A stretch of DNA of 64,000 nucleotides from Lampris incognitus (GCF_029633865.1 NC_079219.1:17365310-17429309), one strand, 5' to 3'; positions 34,400-46,496 are shown, numbered from the stretch's first letter. The notes: generated from the letters alone by a model not told the origin. Program-made: numbers and translations.

Positions 34400-34727
34400 G
34401 CATACAGCTACTACTGCTGGCCATTAACAACCAGGTTGTAGAGAGAGTGGATCATTTCAAATTCCTTGGGACTAAAATCGCCTCCTCCCTGAAATGGGAA
34501 GACCACTTCACCACCATCCAGAACTGTCTAAGGCAGCTTAGGAAATTTGGAGTATCAAGGGCTGCAATGTTACAGTTCTACAGAGCTGTACTAGAAAGTA
34601 TGCTCACTTTCTCAATAACTGTATGGTTTGGCAATTCTGCAGCCCACGAGAAAGAACTGTTGGACATAGTCGTGCCCACAGCTTCAAAAACAGTTGGCTG
34701 TGAAATCCCTTCCATTTCTGAATTATC
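34400..34727 (+). mobile_element. LINE fragment, C-terminal part of a reverse transcriptase
   Basis: Open in one frame: INNQVVERVDHFKFLGTKI, LKWEDHFTTI, LRQLRKFGVSRAAMLQFYRA, ESMLTFSITVWFGN and ASKTVGCEIPSI. This is the familiar post-RT segment of fish CR1/L2/Rex1-type LINEs; the exact clade is not certain. Both ends are truncated, and no polyadenylation or tail repeat follows. Confidence 0.7.
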
Positions 34728-34744
34728 ATCATCATCATCATCCT

Positions 34745-35170
34745 CATCATTGGCGGTCACTCGAAGTGAGTATGACTGCCCTCTCTGTTGGGTTGTCTAC
34801 TTGTGGGTCTTCAGAAGGCTGTAGAGGCCGATCCACAATCCACATACTTTGGTGCAGTGTGGAAAGGGGAAAGTGGTGGTGCTTTTTCTCTCTCTTCTTA
34901 CAGTGCTGTCGCTTTTTCTCTGCGGCACAGTGGAGCTCCATTTCATGACGTGCAGCTCCTCCCCGCACATATTTCTTCCAGGAGCGCCTATCCAGTGCAA
35001 TGTGTTCCCAGTTGCTCGATGTGAGGTTGAATGTCTTCAGACTGGTCTTGATATTGTCCCGTAAATGTTTCTTTTGCCTGCTGGGAGCTCGCTGACCTTC
35101 CTTCAGCTGGGCATACAGGATCTGTTTGGGGAGACATGTGTTAGACATGCAGATGACAGAGAAAGAGGAA
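34745..35170 (-). mobile_element. LINE 3' coding fragment (post-RT region)
   Basis: The minus strand reads QILYAQLKEGQRAPSRQKK, LRDNIKTSLKTFNLTSSNWE and ALDRRSWKKYVRGGAARHE. This resembles the region after the RT of non-LTR elements (arrays of GRPxxRWKDxxKxxLK type). It is in the opposite orientation to the neighbouring LINE fragment, so it is a separate insertion or relic. Confidence 0.5.
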
Positions 35171-36907
35171 ACTCGACGTTTAGAGAGAGGATTAAAGTTA
35201 AAAAAAAAGAAAAAAGAAAAGAGAAGAAAGCAATCGATGGCAAGGACAAACACGGTAGCTTTTCCTCGCTGGAGAGCGCCGAAAGAAGAGAAGTAATTAC
35301 TCTCACTGCCAGAGGGGGAGACAAAACATCCGCACTGCAGGTTTAAGCGCATGTACTTTAATATGTCAATTTATTAAGGGCATGGGCCATATGGGTTTCA
35401 GTAACTGAATTATTGTAATATAATTCTAACAGAATGTTTTTGTGGCCACTTATTGTGTGGTTATATTTTTAGTCTCATCTTTGAGCACACCGAAACAAAT
35501 TCCAAATCAACTGTAAAGTTGATATAGCAATAAATTAATGAATCTGAATCTTGAATCTTACACACATATACAGTACAAGACCCAGTTTGTTGATCCCAGA
35601 TTTTTGCTCATGTCCCTCTGGGGCTTCATCAAGCTTTGCAACTCAGAAAATAAGGCAGTTCTTATGTTTCGGTTGTGTGCACACGCATTATCTCTTGTAT
35701 GAAAACCTCATTACTCTGATTTCTTTTTCTCTGTTTTGTTTTGATTTCCTGCATTTTACATTTCACTCTTTCCTCTCTGTGCTAAGGCCAACATTAATTA
35801 TGCCCATGAATCCTTTTACAAATGATTTCTTATTTGAAATGCATATTTTTGAGAAGTGAACTGATATTTGAAATGCAACATTCTCATCTGGCAGTAAAAT
35901 ATCCATATAAACCTGCTAAATTCAACAGTATTGTTCTTTGCCATGACTCATACTAACTATTCCAATAGTCATTTCATCCAATAGCAACAGATGTCAGTCT
36001 GCTGGGATTATTCAGCTGTGCAGCAAGATCAAATTGTCACTGTTGGGCCATTCATGACATTCACACATCATTCAGGCCCATTTCATCCTCTGTGCTACGT
36101 GTCAGCCTGTCATCTCTCCTCTACAGGTTGGCATTTAGGCTTGTCACACAAACTCATAATGGTCTATAGTGCTACCCCCCGAGAATAGCTCACATGCTAG
36201 ATTACAAATGCCGCCAGCGATATGCCAATTACACCCAGTGCTTATAGTGGGATATGCCAATTAAGCATCCGGGGCATACTAAGAATTCAGGGCATTGAGG
36301 ATGCAGAGAACATTCAGAGCACTCCCTGAAAACCTTCTGTTACTATTTCTGTCTTTGGCATGGATAAACATATGTCCTATACTCCCCTCACCCTTTTCTT
36401 TTCCAAAATCTTCCATAAAAAGCACCAAGTGAGAATATTTTTGCCCTTTGGCAGCTAAACCTTTCAGTGTCTATTCAATATTGACAACAATATTGTCAAA
36501 AATCCTACTTGCAGGTTGGATATTGGTTTATCGTCTATCATCATTGGTAGCATTACCTTACTGATGACGTCAGTGTCGTATCCAACAGTTCTGCCCTCTC
36601 CAATAGGAGAGGCAGCAGAATGTTTAAGCAGGCTAGATGACAGTAGGACTACTCAAATACGGTTTACATGGAGACGGATGGCCAAGTCAATCTGCATTGT
36701 CAGTCAACATTTTGACCTTGTTGACAAGAGGAAAAATAATCCTATGATAAATGTAGCCTTTCCACTCCCCGCTACACATTAATTAAGATATTTGCATATT
36801 ATCATGCCACATTGTTTAATTAATGAGTTAAATGCAATTGCAAAACTTTATGATTCATTTGCCTTCTGTGCCCTTGCTAATTAAATCTAGTTAAACTCCT
36901 TAGAGAA
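35171..36907. other. intron 1 stretch, unique-looking; AT-rich homeobox-like cluster at its end
   Basis: No repeat recognised. Around 36780-36895 the sequence is dense in TTAATTAA, ATTTGCATA (octamer-like) and GCTAATTAAAT motifs, a look common in conserved non-coding enhancers. Short direct repeats GATATGCCAATTA occur near 36220 and 36252. Confidence 0.35.
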
Positions 36908-36918
36908 ACTTTTCTTTG

Positions 36919-37695
36919 TGGGAAGATGGCAGCGCGAATTCACATTTGCAGCGGGCTCACCCAGTACCGTCAATGGAGTGTCTTTGTCCACGACTGCGTC
37001 TAAGTTTGTGTCTTCGTTTGATGGCTGGGAGAGCGGGCGCTGGATCAGCTGGCAGAGCTTGGTCTGCTGCGTCCTGTGGGCCCAGGCACCACGGCCCTGC
37101 CTGGAGCTGCACCCGCAGGGGAAACATCAAGGGCGATCTGATTGGACGTGAAAACGGGGTGGGCTAAGCTAACTGCTAGCCCATGCAGACCGGCAGTTGC
37201 GATAACACCGAGGGCAGTCTTGCGGCAGCCTCGCCTAGCATTGACTGTGTTTTTTGGTGTCGTCGTGTGGAGTGCGGGGAGGTGTGTCGAAGTTGTCTGG
37301 CTGGGAGGGCTGGTATTGGATCAGCTGGGGGAGCCTGGTCTGCTGCGTCCAATGGGCCCAGGACCACGGCCCTGCCTGGAGCTGTGCCCGAGGAGGAAAC
37401 ACCGAGGGCGGTCTGACAGGATGCGGAAGCGGGGCAGGCTAAGCTAACTGCTAGCCCATGCAGACCGGCAGTTCTGACAGTCATCCTGGCTGGTGTTTTT
37501 TTTGTTTTGTTTTGTTTTGTTTTGTTTGTTTGTTTTTGTAGTTTAATGTAAGTGTTCTTGTAGTTTTCAGATATGTGTTTTTGTCTTTGTGTTGCACTGC
37601 TGTGGGGTGGGGGAAAAATATTTCATTTCATTTTGTGTATGCAAGTACATGAAATGAAATGACGAATAAAGCGTTCCTGATTACTGATTTTCAAC
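36919..37695 (+). mobile_element. 777-bp non-autonomous retroposon with internal tandem duplication
   Basis: Flanked by perfect 11-bp direct repeats ACTTTTCTTTG at 36908-36918 and 37696-37706. Starts TGGGAAGATGGCAGCGCGAA and ends near an AATAAAG (about 37665) and GATTACTGATTTTC. A block of about 175 bp at 37031-37205 recurs at 37306-37480 (offset 275 bp), both ending GCTAACTGCTAGCCCATGCAG. No coding potential recognised and no obvious pol III boxes. The family is unknown to me. Confidence 0.7.
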
Positions 37696-37706
37696 ACTTT
37701 TCTTTG

Positions 37707-38682
37707 CAAACAGGAAATAGTGTACAATGGGACCAAAAAATTGAGTAGACCCCTTCTAAGACTACAGTTACGCAAACTACTTTTTGTGCTTTGAAACATA
37801 AGGCAGCCCAAATTACTCTCTAGTTGGACTTTGTGCTAAAACAATGGCACAGCTAGAAATACCAACAAGCACACTGTTCAGCTGGACTGGATTCAGTTTT
37901 GGTTTATCGACTGGATTTCATTCAAACTCACTGAGGTATAAAATGGCTTTGGCATTTGACCTATGCAACCACTTGACAGATAAAAGAGAATGAATGGCTG
38001 ATTTTCAGCATGTGAAAATAAGAAAAACTTGATTAACAGAGCATTTTCAAAACAACGTTTATATAATCTTGTACTTGTAAAAAGATCAGCGAGAGGAAAT
38101 ATGAGTAAAAAAAACATCATATAAGTCAACAAACCTTAAAATCAATGACATAATCACTGCACAGCCTGGGGACCCTCACTGCTTAGACCCACACACTTCT
38201 GGCTTGCAGAATGAGAAAAACCATTTACATAAAGCTGTGTTTCTGACTATGACGTTATAAAAGATCAGAAATCTGTGCAGGCGCCAAACTCTGAGCTTTA
38301 AAAATGACCAGTGAAAGGTTTAACAGGCAACGAATGTAGAGAGACCATCGCACACTTTGTTTTCTCAAGTTTCTTAGTGGGTTAAGTGTTTGAAACCTAC
38401 TTGCTGCATTTTGAGCTGCAGGTGACAATTGCATGATCCATTAATATTATGAAAGGAATGAGTTAAAAGTGGATTCACCTCAACCACAGCCCCAAAATTG
38501 GCAATGCCAACTCAATAATACAAAAATGTATTTTACACAGGGACGTTTTGGACATACTGTAAGAGAACAGGAGTGCCAATCTTGAAATAAGCACCTCTGT
38601 CAAACAAAGATGTTGAGTTGTTTGTATGTGTAAAAAAAAAAAAAATGTTTAGCTGCTATCATGTTTTATAAATTTGCCGGCA
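37707..38682. other. intron 1 stretch, no feature recognised
   Basis: AT-rich, no repeat ends or coding similarity seen. Confidence 0.4.
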
Positions 38683-39236
38683 GCCATACCAACATGTACC
38701 CTGGTTCTGCCGAATAACAGAAGCTAAGCAGATATGGGCTTGGCTAGTACTTGGATGGAAGACCTCCTGGGAAAATGAGTTGCTGCTGAAAGTAGTGTTA
38801 ATGGGGGCAGTAGGGGACAGTTTTCCCCCTGGCCCTAATATATATATAATAAAAAAAAATATCCCAGTGCAGTGATGGGGACACTGTGCTGTAGGCAATG
38901 CCATCCTTCGGATGAGACGTTAAACCAAGGTCCTGACTCACTGTGGTCATTAAAGATCCCATGGCGCTTATCGCAAAGAGTAAGGGGTCCCCCAGTGTCC
39001 TGGCAAAATTCCCAACCTGGCTCTCCATCTGGCCACCTAATCACCCCCTGTGTAATTCGCTCAATGATTCTTCCCTCTCCACCTCAAACTGATGTGTGGT
39101 GAGCGTTCTGGTGCAAAATGGCTGCCGTGCATCACTTCACATGGCCACACATTGGTGGTGGTTGAGATGAGTTACCCCCTTCACAGTGAAGCGCTTCGGG
39201 TATCAAGATAAAGCGCTATATAAATGTAATCCATTA
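38683..39236 (+). repeat. 5S rRNA-derived SINE (SINE3 type)
   Basis: The first 110 bp or so follow 5S rRNA: AGCCATACCAACATGTACCC, GAAGCTAAGCAGATATGGGC, GCTAGTACTTGGATGGAAGA and CCTCCTGGGAA. These include the 5S internal promoter box A (AGCTAAGCAG) and box C (GGATGGAAGACC). The body (TTCGGATGAGACGTTAAACC, GGTCCTGACTCACTGTGGTC) and the 3' end GCGCTATATAAATGTAAT match zebrafish-type SINE3 as I remember it. It is not a functional 5S gene. Confidence 0.85.
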
Positions 39237-39937
39237 AATTTGTCCATTTGAATCACTAATGGCATGTCCAGAATTAGATGATGTCCGACAAAGCTACAAT
39301 ATGGCCATGGGTGGCCAGCGACATTGTCACTAAGTCGCCTTTCAAGTGGCGCTCAAGTGCTCAGTGATGTGGATAACGCCGCCATGGACTTATGTACCAT
39401 GAAATGTGTGTGTCAAAATACACAGCTCACTTCAGCCAAAAATGTAATGTTGCATACCCGGTGCTCCAATGACTGCTGCCACCCTCTGCCAAGCCTCATT
39501 TTTTATTCATGTCTTGGTAAGTGAAAAGTTGGGTATTAGGCTAATAGCCATTTTTTATTCCATTTAGGTGGAACTAAGAATTTAAAGGAGAGAGGGGAAG
39601 GGGAGTGTGAATCGTGCAACAACTATAAATTATGATTGGTTGATGCTTTGCTGCATCATTAGAGCTCTAAAAAGGTTTAGGCCAGCTCATCTTTGGTTTA
39701 TAGCGCATCACGATGCCTGTCACGCTGTGCCGTGTGTCGGCCATATGTTAGTAGCTTCATGTCTCCAGCTTCCGTTGAAAATAATTTGCAGGGCTGTTGC
39801 TTTGGCACTGGTGATATGAACGTCACATATAGATGACCAAAAGTGACCCAAACATGTAGACCTCAATGTTTTATGCATGCAACAGCTTAAACTGGAAAGC
39901 GCTTTGCATTTCCTCATCCTTCCCTCTCCCTCCTCAG
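39237..39937. other. end of intron 1, up to the exon 2 acceptor
   Basis: Nothing recognised apart from the pyrimidine-rich acceptor tract (CCTTCCCTCTCCCTCCTCAG) before exon 2. Confidence 0.5.
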
Positions 39938-40178
39938 TCAAGTACATGCGAGAGGCCACACCCTACGTCAAGAAGGGCTCCCCCGTGTCAGAGATCAGCT
40001 GGGAAACCCCTCCTCCCGAGTCGCCCCGGCTTGGCAGTTCTCCCCTCACCTCCCCTTGTGAGCCTCCAAGCCCTCCTCCTCCTGCCCCCTCACTGTCCCT
40101 GCAAGGAGACAGGAGGTGCATACCACTGAAGATGTGCTACGTCACACGAGCCATGACCACACCGGACCCTGAGAACAG
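39938..40178 (+). CDS. sntb1: sntb1 exon 2: PH1 C-half begins
   Basis: 241 nt, codons 178-257 plus two bases. Reads KYMREATPYVKKGSPVSEI, then ETPPPESPRLGSS, a Ser/Pro-rich loop (SPCEPPSPPPPAPSLS) and RRCIPLKMCYVTRAM ending DPEN. It resumes PH1 after the PDZ insertion. The acceptor is CCTCCTCAG|TCAAG. The donor ACAG|GTAGGTAAG at 40179 keeps the frame into exon 3; a GTAAG four bases later would create an in-frame TAG and is unlikely to be used. Confidence 0.93.
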
Positions 40179-42646
40179 GTAGGTAAGACACACACTCACG
40201 GACACACACTCACTGACACATGCACACGCACACGCACATGCATGTTGAAATAATATCAGTGTCTTTTAATGAGAGTAGAGATCGTCTAGGGTTTTGGTTG
40301 TTGTAATATTGTGATATAACGTAAATGTCGTCATCCCCAGGCTGCATTACAGTAAAGTGATAACAGTTTTCTTAATACATCAGACTGTTTTAATCTGAGT
40401 GAAATGAACACTGAATGCCTCTACCTACTTGGTCATCATATCCACTTTACTAATAGTCATTTCTGAAAAATTGTTGTGTGTAACAATCTTATGAAAGTAC
40501 CGATAGTCATCCCCAAAATATTGTCAAATTATCGATACCGCGGTACATATTCAGTGAAAACTACCGTGGTATTCGGCGTTTATTTGTATCGACCAGCCAG
40601 ACAAGTACAGAGAAAAATCGTTCTGCACGAGTTTAAAGTCACTCAAAATTTCTCATTCATTCCCAGTCATATATACACCTAGATTTATTTCATTGTGTGC
40701 CCCCCCCCGTGCCTCACAGATTAATGACAAGTTAATTAACATTGACCATAAGTGCACACAAAGCTGTGGCACCGTCCGCCTCTGTTATATCCTCCAAAGT
40801 TTCAGCGTTTCAACAGAAAGCTGATGGTTAACTCGCTTAACCACAGGCGCCTGCCTTTTCCCCTGCCCCTTTACAGAACAATACGACAGTAAAGATTAAA
40901 AAAACACACACACACTCCTCTGCTTTAATGATGCCTTTCTTCTCCACTCAGGAGGGATTAATTGACTATGCTTTTACAGACAGGCTTTTCGAGATTCTTT
41001 TAAGACCGTTTTTTGTAGTTTTCCGAGAAGACAGGCATTTGAACTGGTGGTTCAATAATTCCCTGTCACATGGCGAGGCTGGCGAATCAGCAGGGGGTGG
41101 TGCTTTACAAGGTGTCGTCAAGTTAATTGGTTGGAAATCTGACAATGGCCCAATCAAACAGCATGGGGGCACGGAGCATTTTACCGTCTGTTTATTTATT
41201 AAACTTTTTCCTTTTTTAAAATTTGTTTTATTTTTTTGCTCTTTCTGTAATTATGTCTTCCTCTGTTCTTTGCATTTTCCCGCCCTCACGTCCCTCTATT
41301 TTCATCTCTGTCTCTCTCTCTCTCTCCCTCTCTCTATCCTTTCTGCATCTCTATATCTTTCTCACCATGCTATCGTTATTTTTTTCCCTCTTTCCCTTTC
41401 CACATCTCATCCTCTCGCCCTCTATATCCTTCCCTCTGATTCTCTCTCTCCTTCTCCTGATGTCTTCATCCATATCCGCCCGTCCTACCCATCTGTCATC
41501 ATTTCTGTCTTATCCCTGTCACTCAATCCTGCTGTTGAGTTTATTTATCTCCCTCTCTCTGTCTCCCGCTCTCTCTTCGCTCTCTCTGTTTCCCCTTTTC
41601 TCTCCCCCTGCTCTGCTTCTCGCGTTTCATTTCTTTCTCCGTTCTCTCGGTGTCGTTGTCATTCTCCTCAGCTTGCGTCTCTTCACACTTGACAATGTTT
41701 CATCTGTCTGAACGTCGCATCAACGGCATTGCCAATAGCAATCTGTCGAAAACAGGGGAAGTGAAAATTGATATGTTTATTTGTTTACTCGCAAATTATC
41801 TCGTCCAGACTCTTTCTCTTTCTCTCCTCCCTCTCCATCTATTTACGTCCGTCCTCCGGTCTTTATCTTTCTCTCCCTCCGTCCGCGCCTGTCCCTCTCT
41901 GCATATGTGTGATGTTAGAAGTCTGTTAAGCTCTCAGATAGTTCAACCTCACTGGACTTCAAAGCCGCTGAAGATGGCGACGACATCAAAGTCGAATCGT
42001 AACAATGAGAGCGGGCATCAAAGTTCCTCTGCCTGTATGGCCATTGTGAGACGGCTAAATGCTGAAACATGTACAAACGAGGAGCTGAACACACACTTAA
42101 ACACTAACACACACAATTATGTAAACAACCACATACAAACTAACAAAACAGCCCTCTCTGTTCAGAGTTGTATCCCTGACCAGAGTACATGGTTCTCTGA
42201 AGGCACTGCATCTTTTAAAACATAATTCAATGGAGATGTTTTGGAAAATTTTCCATTTATTTCACGACTCGACAACCGATAAGGGTCATGCAAGTGATAC
42301 CCCTCTTTATTGTCCGTCATACACAGCAAACTTTATTAGGTAGGGATTTATGTTAAACGTTTGACCCCCATTTATGACTCAGAGTATTTCTTCATGTTTG
42401 GGTTTTCGTTGGCTTTCCACGCTGTGATTCAGTGTCTGTAGCCCACTGGTGAGAGGAAGTGAGCTTGATAATGAAGGTTCGTTAGGTCAAAACCAAGATG
42501 GAACCAATTGGGATGGGAAACATGCGTTAGACATTGCTTTTTTTCCTCCCCAAAAAGCCACTGTTGAGGTGCCCGTTAGCAAGGCATGGAAAAGCCAACT
42601 GCTTGCCACTCGCTGGCCAAAAAGGTGCGAATTTATTTAATGTATG
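40179..42646. other. start of intron 2, no gene recognised
   Basis: A CT-rich tract runs from about 41220 to 41690 and produces long but low-complexity open frames. No transposon ends recognised. Confidence 0.45.
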
Positions 42647-42666
42647 AGTATTATGCAAGACTTTTC

Positions 42667-43228
42667 CCTGGAGGTGCCAGGGAAGAGGAAAAGAGGAAGG
42701 CCGAAGAGGAGGTTTATGGATGTGGTGAGGGAGGACATGCAGGTGGCTGGTGTGACAGAGGAAGATGCAGAGGACAGGAAGAAATGGAAACGGGTCCACG
42801 GTGGTGTAGCGGTCTAAGCATCGGCTTTGTGTCAATGCAGTTGCCCACTGGGGACCGGGGTTCACGCCCCGGTCTCATCAGATCCGACTATGGCCGGACT
42901 GGATGAAGCAGCAATAATTGGCAACGCTGTCTTCGGGAGTGGGGCGGAGTCAGCTTGTGTTCGTCACATGAATGCATTTCTGTGTGTCGGAAAAAGCAGT
43001 GGTTCGGCCTGGACTCGCCTTGTCACGGAAGTGGCGAGGCGTCTCCTTCGAGACTGCCAGCTGGAGAGATGCAGTTGTCAAATGCATGCAGTACGAGGGT
43101 GGGTGTTTGAACTAAAATAGGGATCGATTGGCCACTAAATTGGGAGAAAAAGGGAAAAATTCAGAGAAATGGAAACGGATGATCCGCTGTGGCGACCCCT
43201 AACGGGGGCAGCCAAAAGTAGTAGTAGT
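42667..43228 (+). mobile_element. RTE-like LINE 3' end, carrying a nested SINE
   Basis: Reads RKRGRPRRRFMDVVREDM and VTEEDAEDRKKWKR, is then interrupted by a SINE (42794-43164), and resumes with ATGATCCGCTGTGGCGACCC and GGGGGCAGCCAAAAGTAG plus (TAG)n. This is the 3' end of RTE-type elements. Perfect 20-bp direct repeats AGTATTATGCAAGACTTTTC at 42647-42666 and 43229-43248 flank it. Without the SINE the LINE piece is only about 190 bp, so it was severely 5'-truncated on insertion. Confidence 0.82.
42794..43164 (+). repeat. tRNA-derived SINE (family C) nested in a LINE
   Basis: Head with box A-like TGGTGTAGCGGTCTAAGC and box B-like GGGGTTCACGCCCC, a 250-bp body and an A/G-rich end (GGGAGAAAAAGGGAAAAATT). 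Flanked by perfect 14-bp repeats AGAAATGGAAACGG at 42780-42793 and 43165-43178, whose sequence belongs to the host LINE. Confidence 0.85.
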
Positions 43229-43248
43229 AGTATTATGCAAGACTTTTC

Positions 43249-43820
43249 TGAAATGTGCTCACATACCCAGCAGATAAAAAGTGAATAGACCTGCATCGCC
43301 TCAAAAAATGTAATCTGGGGACCATGACCTTAAAAAATCCTGTGGAGGTAAAGGAGAATGTTTGGCATGTATCTCAACTTGATTTACACAATTCTGTCTT
43401 AAAGGGGTTATGCAATGAAAATGCTTTGAGTCATTCAGTCCTATTTGTTTAAACCCTTGACTTGCCTCTGACTCACCCTTTTTGCGAACATGAGGCTAAG
43501 ACATTTTCCTGAGGAAAAAACATTAAAATGACCCACCTCTAAAACTTCACATGAATCTGTATCATGTTAATCATATCTAACTGCCGTGTCCTGGCCAAAT
43601 GTGCGTGTTTTAAGAGCAGGGTTACGTAATCTGACAGCCCCACAAATCGGTAAATCACATCGTCAGTGGACATTATTAGGTAAGCTATACATCAATCAAA
43701 GGGGCCACCTTCATGTTCATGAAGGCAGGACAAATCTGCTCAGACACAGTTTTGGTAAGCAGCGAGTCTATGGAAAAAGTTTGTAAAGTCCCTAAATTAC
43801 AAAGAAAAGTGATACAACAT
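43249..43820. other. intron 2 stretch, no feature recognised
   Basis: Unassigned AT-rich sequence. Confidence 0.4.
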
Positions 43821-44128
43821 GAATGGATTGCATTTGCATAACACTTTTCTCGCTGCAACAGCCACTCGTAGCACTTTTCAATCACTGAATGCTTTACATT
43901 CACCCATGCACATGCACACACACACACACATACACACACATGCACATACATACACACACAACACACACGCGCGCCAGCATCAAGCATGCAAGGTAAGAAC
44001 CAGCTCACTGGGACCAGTTAGGGGTTAGCTGTCTGCTCAAGGACACCTCGACATTTTTGCCAAGGATCGAACTGGCAACCCTCCAGATAACAGACGACCC
44101 GCTCTACCTCCGCGCCACTGCCGCCTCA
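43821..44128 (-). repeat. tRNA-derived SINE (family D)
   Basis: The minus strand starts with a head ending in a box B-like AGTTCGATCCTTGGC and continues GTGTCCTTGAGCAGACAGCT, an internal (GT)n and GTAAAGCATTCAGTGATTGA. It is related to the plus-strand copy at 62.72-62.99 kb. Fish genomes hold many such copies. Confidence 0.65.
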
Positions 44129-44374
44129 ACAGACATTGTAATTTTTGTATTTCCTCAACATCAGTTTTTTCTTATTAAATTATAAGCATGTTATAACCTC
44201 TTTAAGGTGTGTGCTGTTAATAGTCAATGCTCAGTCAATGTTGAGGATGGGGTTGAACATTGACTTTATTGGCTGTAGATTTACTGCTTAGCTAGTCACA
44301 AAAAGACTGAGGATTGACAGTTTTACGAGCATGTGACTGCTGTCAAGGTGAACTCTGGCTAAGAGTCTCAGAAA

Positions 44375-44570
44375 GTTGAATCCGGACACGTTTATTGAGA
44401 GAAAAGTTTCATCACTCATCTAAGTGACCTCTTCAGTCTAAACTGACTGCAGGTATCCCCACCCTTATAAGCAATACAGTGGCATAATGACCAAAAACAA
44501 CGATCAGTTTCATATACAAATTACTGTGACCATTAACTAGAGTTACAGTGGCCATGTGTACTATTCACAG
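44375..44570 (-). repeat. 3' end of a GIY-YIG/Penelope-like retroelement (tentative)
   Basis: The minus strand reads CTGAAGAGGTCACTTAGATG, AGTGATGAAACTTTTCTCTC and AATAAACGTGTCCGGATTCA. This is text I associate with the 3' ends of fish Penelope-like elements. No coding part is present. Confidence 0.35.
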
Positions 44571-44774
44571 AGGATTGGGGAGTAGTTGCAATCACAGCAT
44601 TGTAAGATGGCGACAGATGTACTCTTGTGTTTTAATGTCTATATTGTATACCTCGAACATCATGGTCCATCATCAGTGTCAGTTTTCAGTGTGTGGCTAC
44701 ACAAGGCTGTGGTTCTGCAGCTTTTTGGTTTGAGAAGTTTCGGGGCAGATTTGTAGGCATTGATAAGATCCAAG

Positions 44775-45136
44775 AGCGGCAGTGGTTAGGGTGGCTGCCT
44801 CACAGCAGAAAGGTCCTGGGTTCGAGCCCCGGGGTAGTCATCCTGGGTCGTCCTTTATGTGGAGTTTGCATGTTCTCCCCATGTCTGCGTGGGTTTCCTC
44901 CGGGTGCTCCGGTTTCCTCCCACAGTCCAGAGACATGTAGGTCAGGTGAATTGGCCATACTAAATTGTCCCTAGGTGTGAATCTGTGTGCGTGCGTGCGT
45001 GCATGCGTGCGTGCGGGCCCTGTGATGGCCTGGTGGCCTGTCCAGGGTGTGTGTCCGCCTGCCGCCCAAATGACTGCTGGGATAGGCTCCAGCTTCCCCG
45101 TGACCCTGAAAGCAGGATAAGCAGTTTGGATAATGG
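44775..45136 (+). repeat. SINE family A copy with 16-bp target duplication
   Basis: Starts GCGGCAGTGGTTAGGGTGGC (box A-like), then GGTTCGAGCCCCGGGG (box B), the family A body and a GGATAATGG tail. Perfect flanking repeats ATTGATAAGATCCAAG at 44759-44774 and 45137-45152. Confidence 0.9.
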
Positions 45137-45152
45137 ATTGATAAGATCCAAG

Positions 45153-46496
45153 GCCCAAACTGCCCTTGTACAACTTGTTTATTTTTTCAGTGCACTTTCT
45201 AACTAATCCTGTTACTCATGTTAGACAAAGATTCATTTTGATCTGTGTGATATGCGGTAAGCTTAGATATATATGCATTGCCAGGAAGAATCCCCTTTTG
45301 AATTACTGTACCTTGAATGTTACCTCACCACGCTAACAGTGTTATGAATGGAGCAACATTTTATTTCTTTCCAAGTTTATATGGTGACGGAACAGTTGAA
45401 GGACATTGGCATCTATTTAGTTGGTATTCCATATCAAAATAGGGCAATAATCAAGTTAATCTTCATCCCAAGTGTCCCAGATTTATAGCCGAACATTGAA
45501 GGAAAATTGCTTGTGGTTATTTGCACTATCGTGGTACTCCACCTCAGGGGAGAAATTGCTGGGAAAAACCTGCAGATAGACGCTGAAATAGGGGTCTCTA
45601 CTCTGGCAGCCACCGAAGTATTAGTAATACAGTATGGATGCAGTATTAGAGGACCATCTTAGATATGCCTAAAAAGTGCAAAGTAACATCAAAGTCTCTA
45701 TTCAGCTTTGCTAGATAACGTCATTAACGGGAAATTTTTCATTAAAGCCATTACTGAGGGCTTGTACCCAAGTATGAAAAGATAGTGTTTCCTAAAATAT
45801 AAATTAAAACTGGGGAGCTTGTTTCTGATGAGCCACCGCCACTTAACAAGACCAATAAGGTAGCAGGTTTATAGTTCACAACAACCAAAAAAAAAATAAA
45901 AGAAGTGTTGGGCAAGATATTAAACCTGTACATGCTTAGTTGAGAGCCACTTTGAATAAGAAAGTCAGCTTCCTGAGCATTAGTCCCGGGGCAAGATAAA
46001 ATTACTAATTTCAAGTTCTCTTATCAGAAGGTCTAAGAGGACCTGTCTTAAATGACAAGGAACTATGGCTTATCTTTTGTTTTACAAGACTCGGTGCAAT
46101 ACTGCATCCCTCCAAGGAATACGCTCTTTCTTTCAGTAGATGTTTAAACTGTTTATGGGCATGAGAGGATGGATAGGAGAGGAGGACGGGGAGGGCGGGA
46201 GGGGTGAGAAGGGATGACAAAGGAGAGGAGTTGGGGTAAATGAGAGGGGAGACAGAAAGCAGGGGCATAAAAGGAAAATTAAACTAAAAGGACAGGGAAA
46301 TAGATGACGTGGAAAGGAGAAAAGAAATGAAGAAGAGAATTATCTGTTTCATCATTTTTACTTTGGGATAAAAAGGTTGACTGATTTTTCATTATCTGTT
46401 TCTTAATGTCAACCACTGGCATGACCCAAGTATCACATGATGAGGGCTTTATCCTTACCTTGTGTGTTGTTCCTCATATTAAGTCTATTTGTGTGC
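45153..46496. other. intron 2 stretch, no gene recognised
   Basis: Purine-rich around 46160-46330, otherwise unassigned. Confidence 0.4.

Noticed and set aside
38683..38800. 5S rRNA-like sequence
   Set aside because: Diverged and fused to a SINE body; not a functional 5S gene.
40928..41711. Two long overlapping plus-strand frames in intron 2
   Set aside because: Low-complexity Ser/Leu text from a CT-rich tract; no splice or family support.
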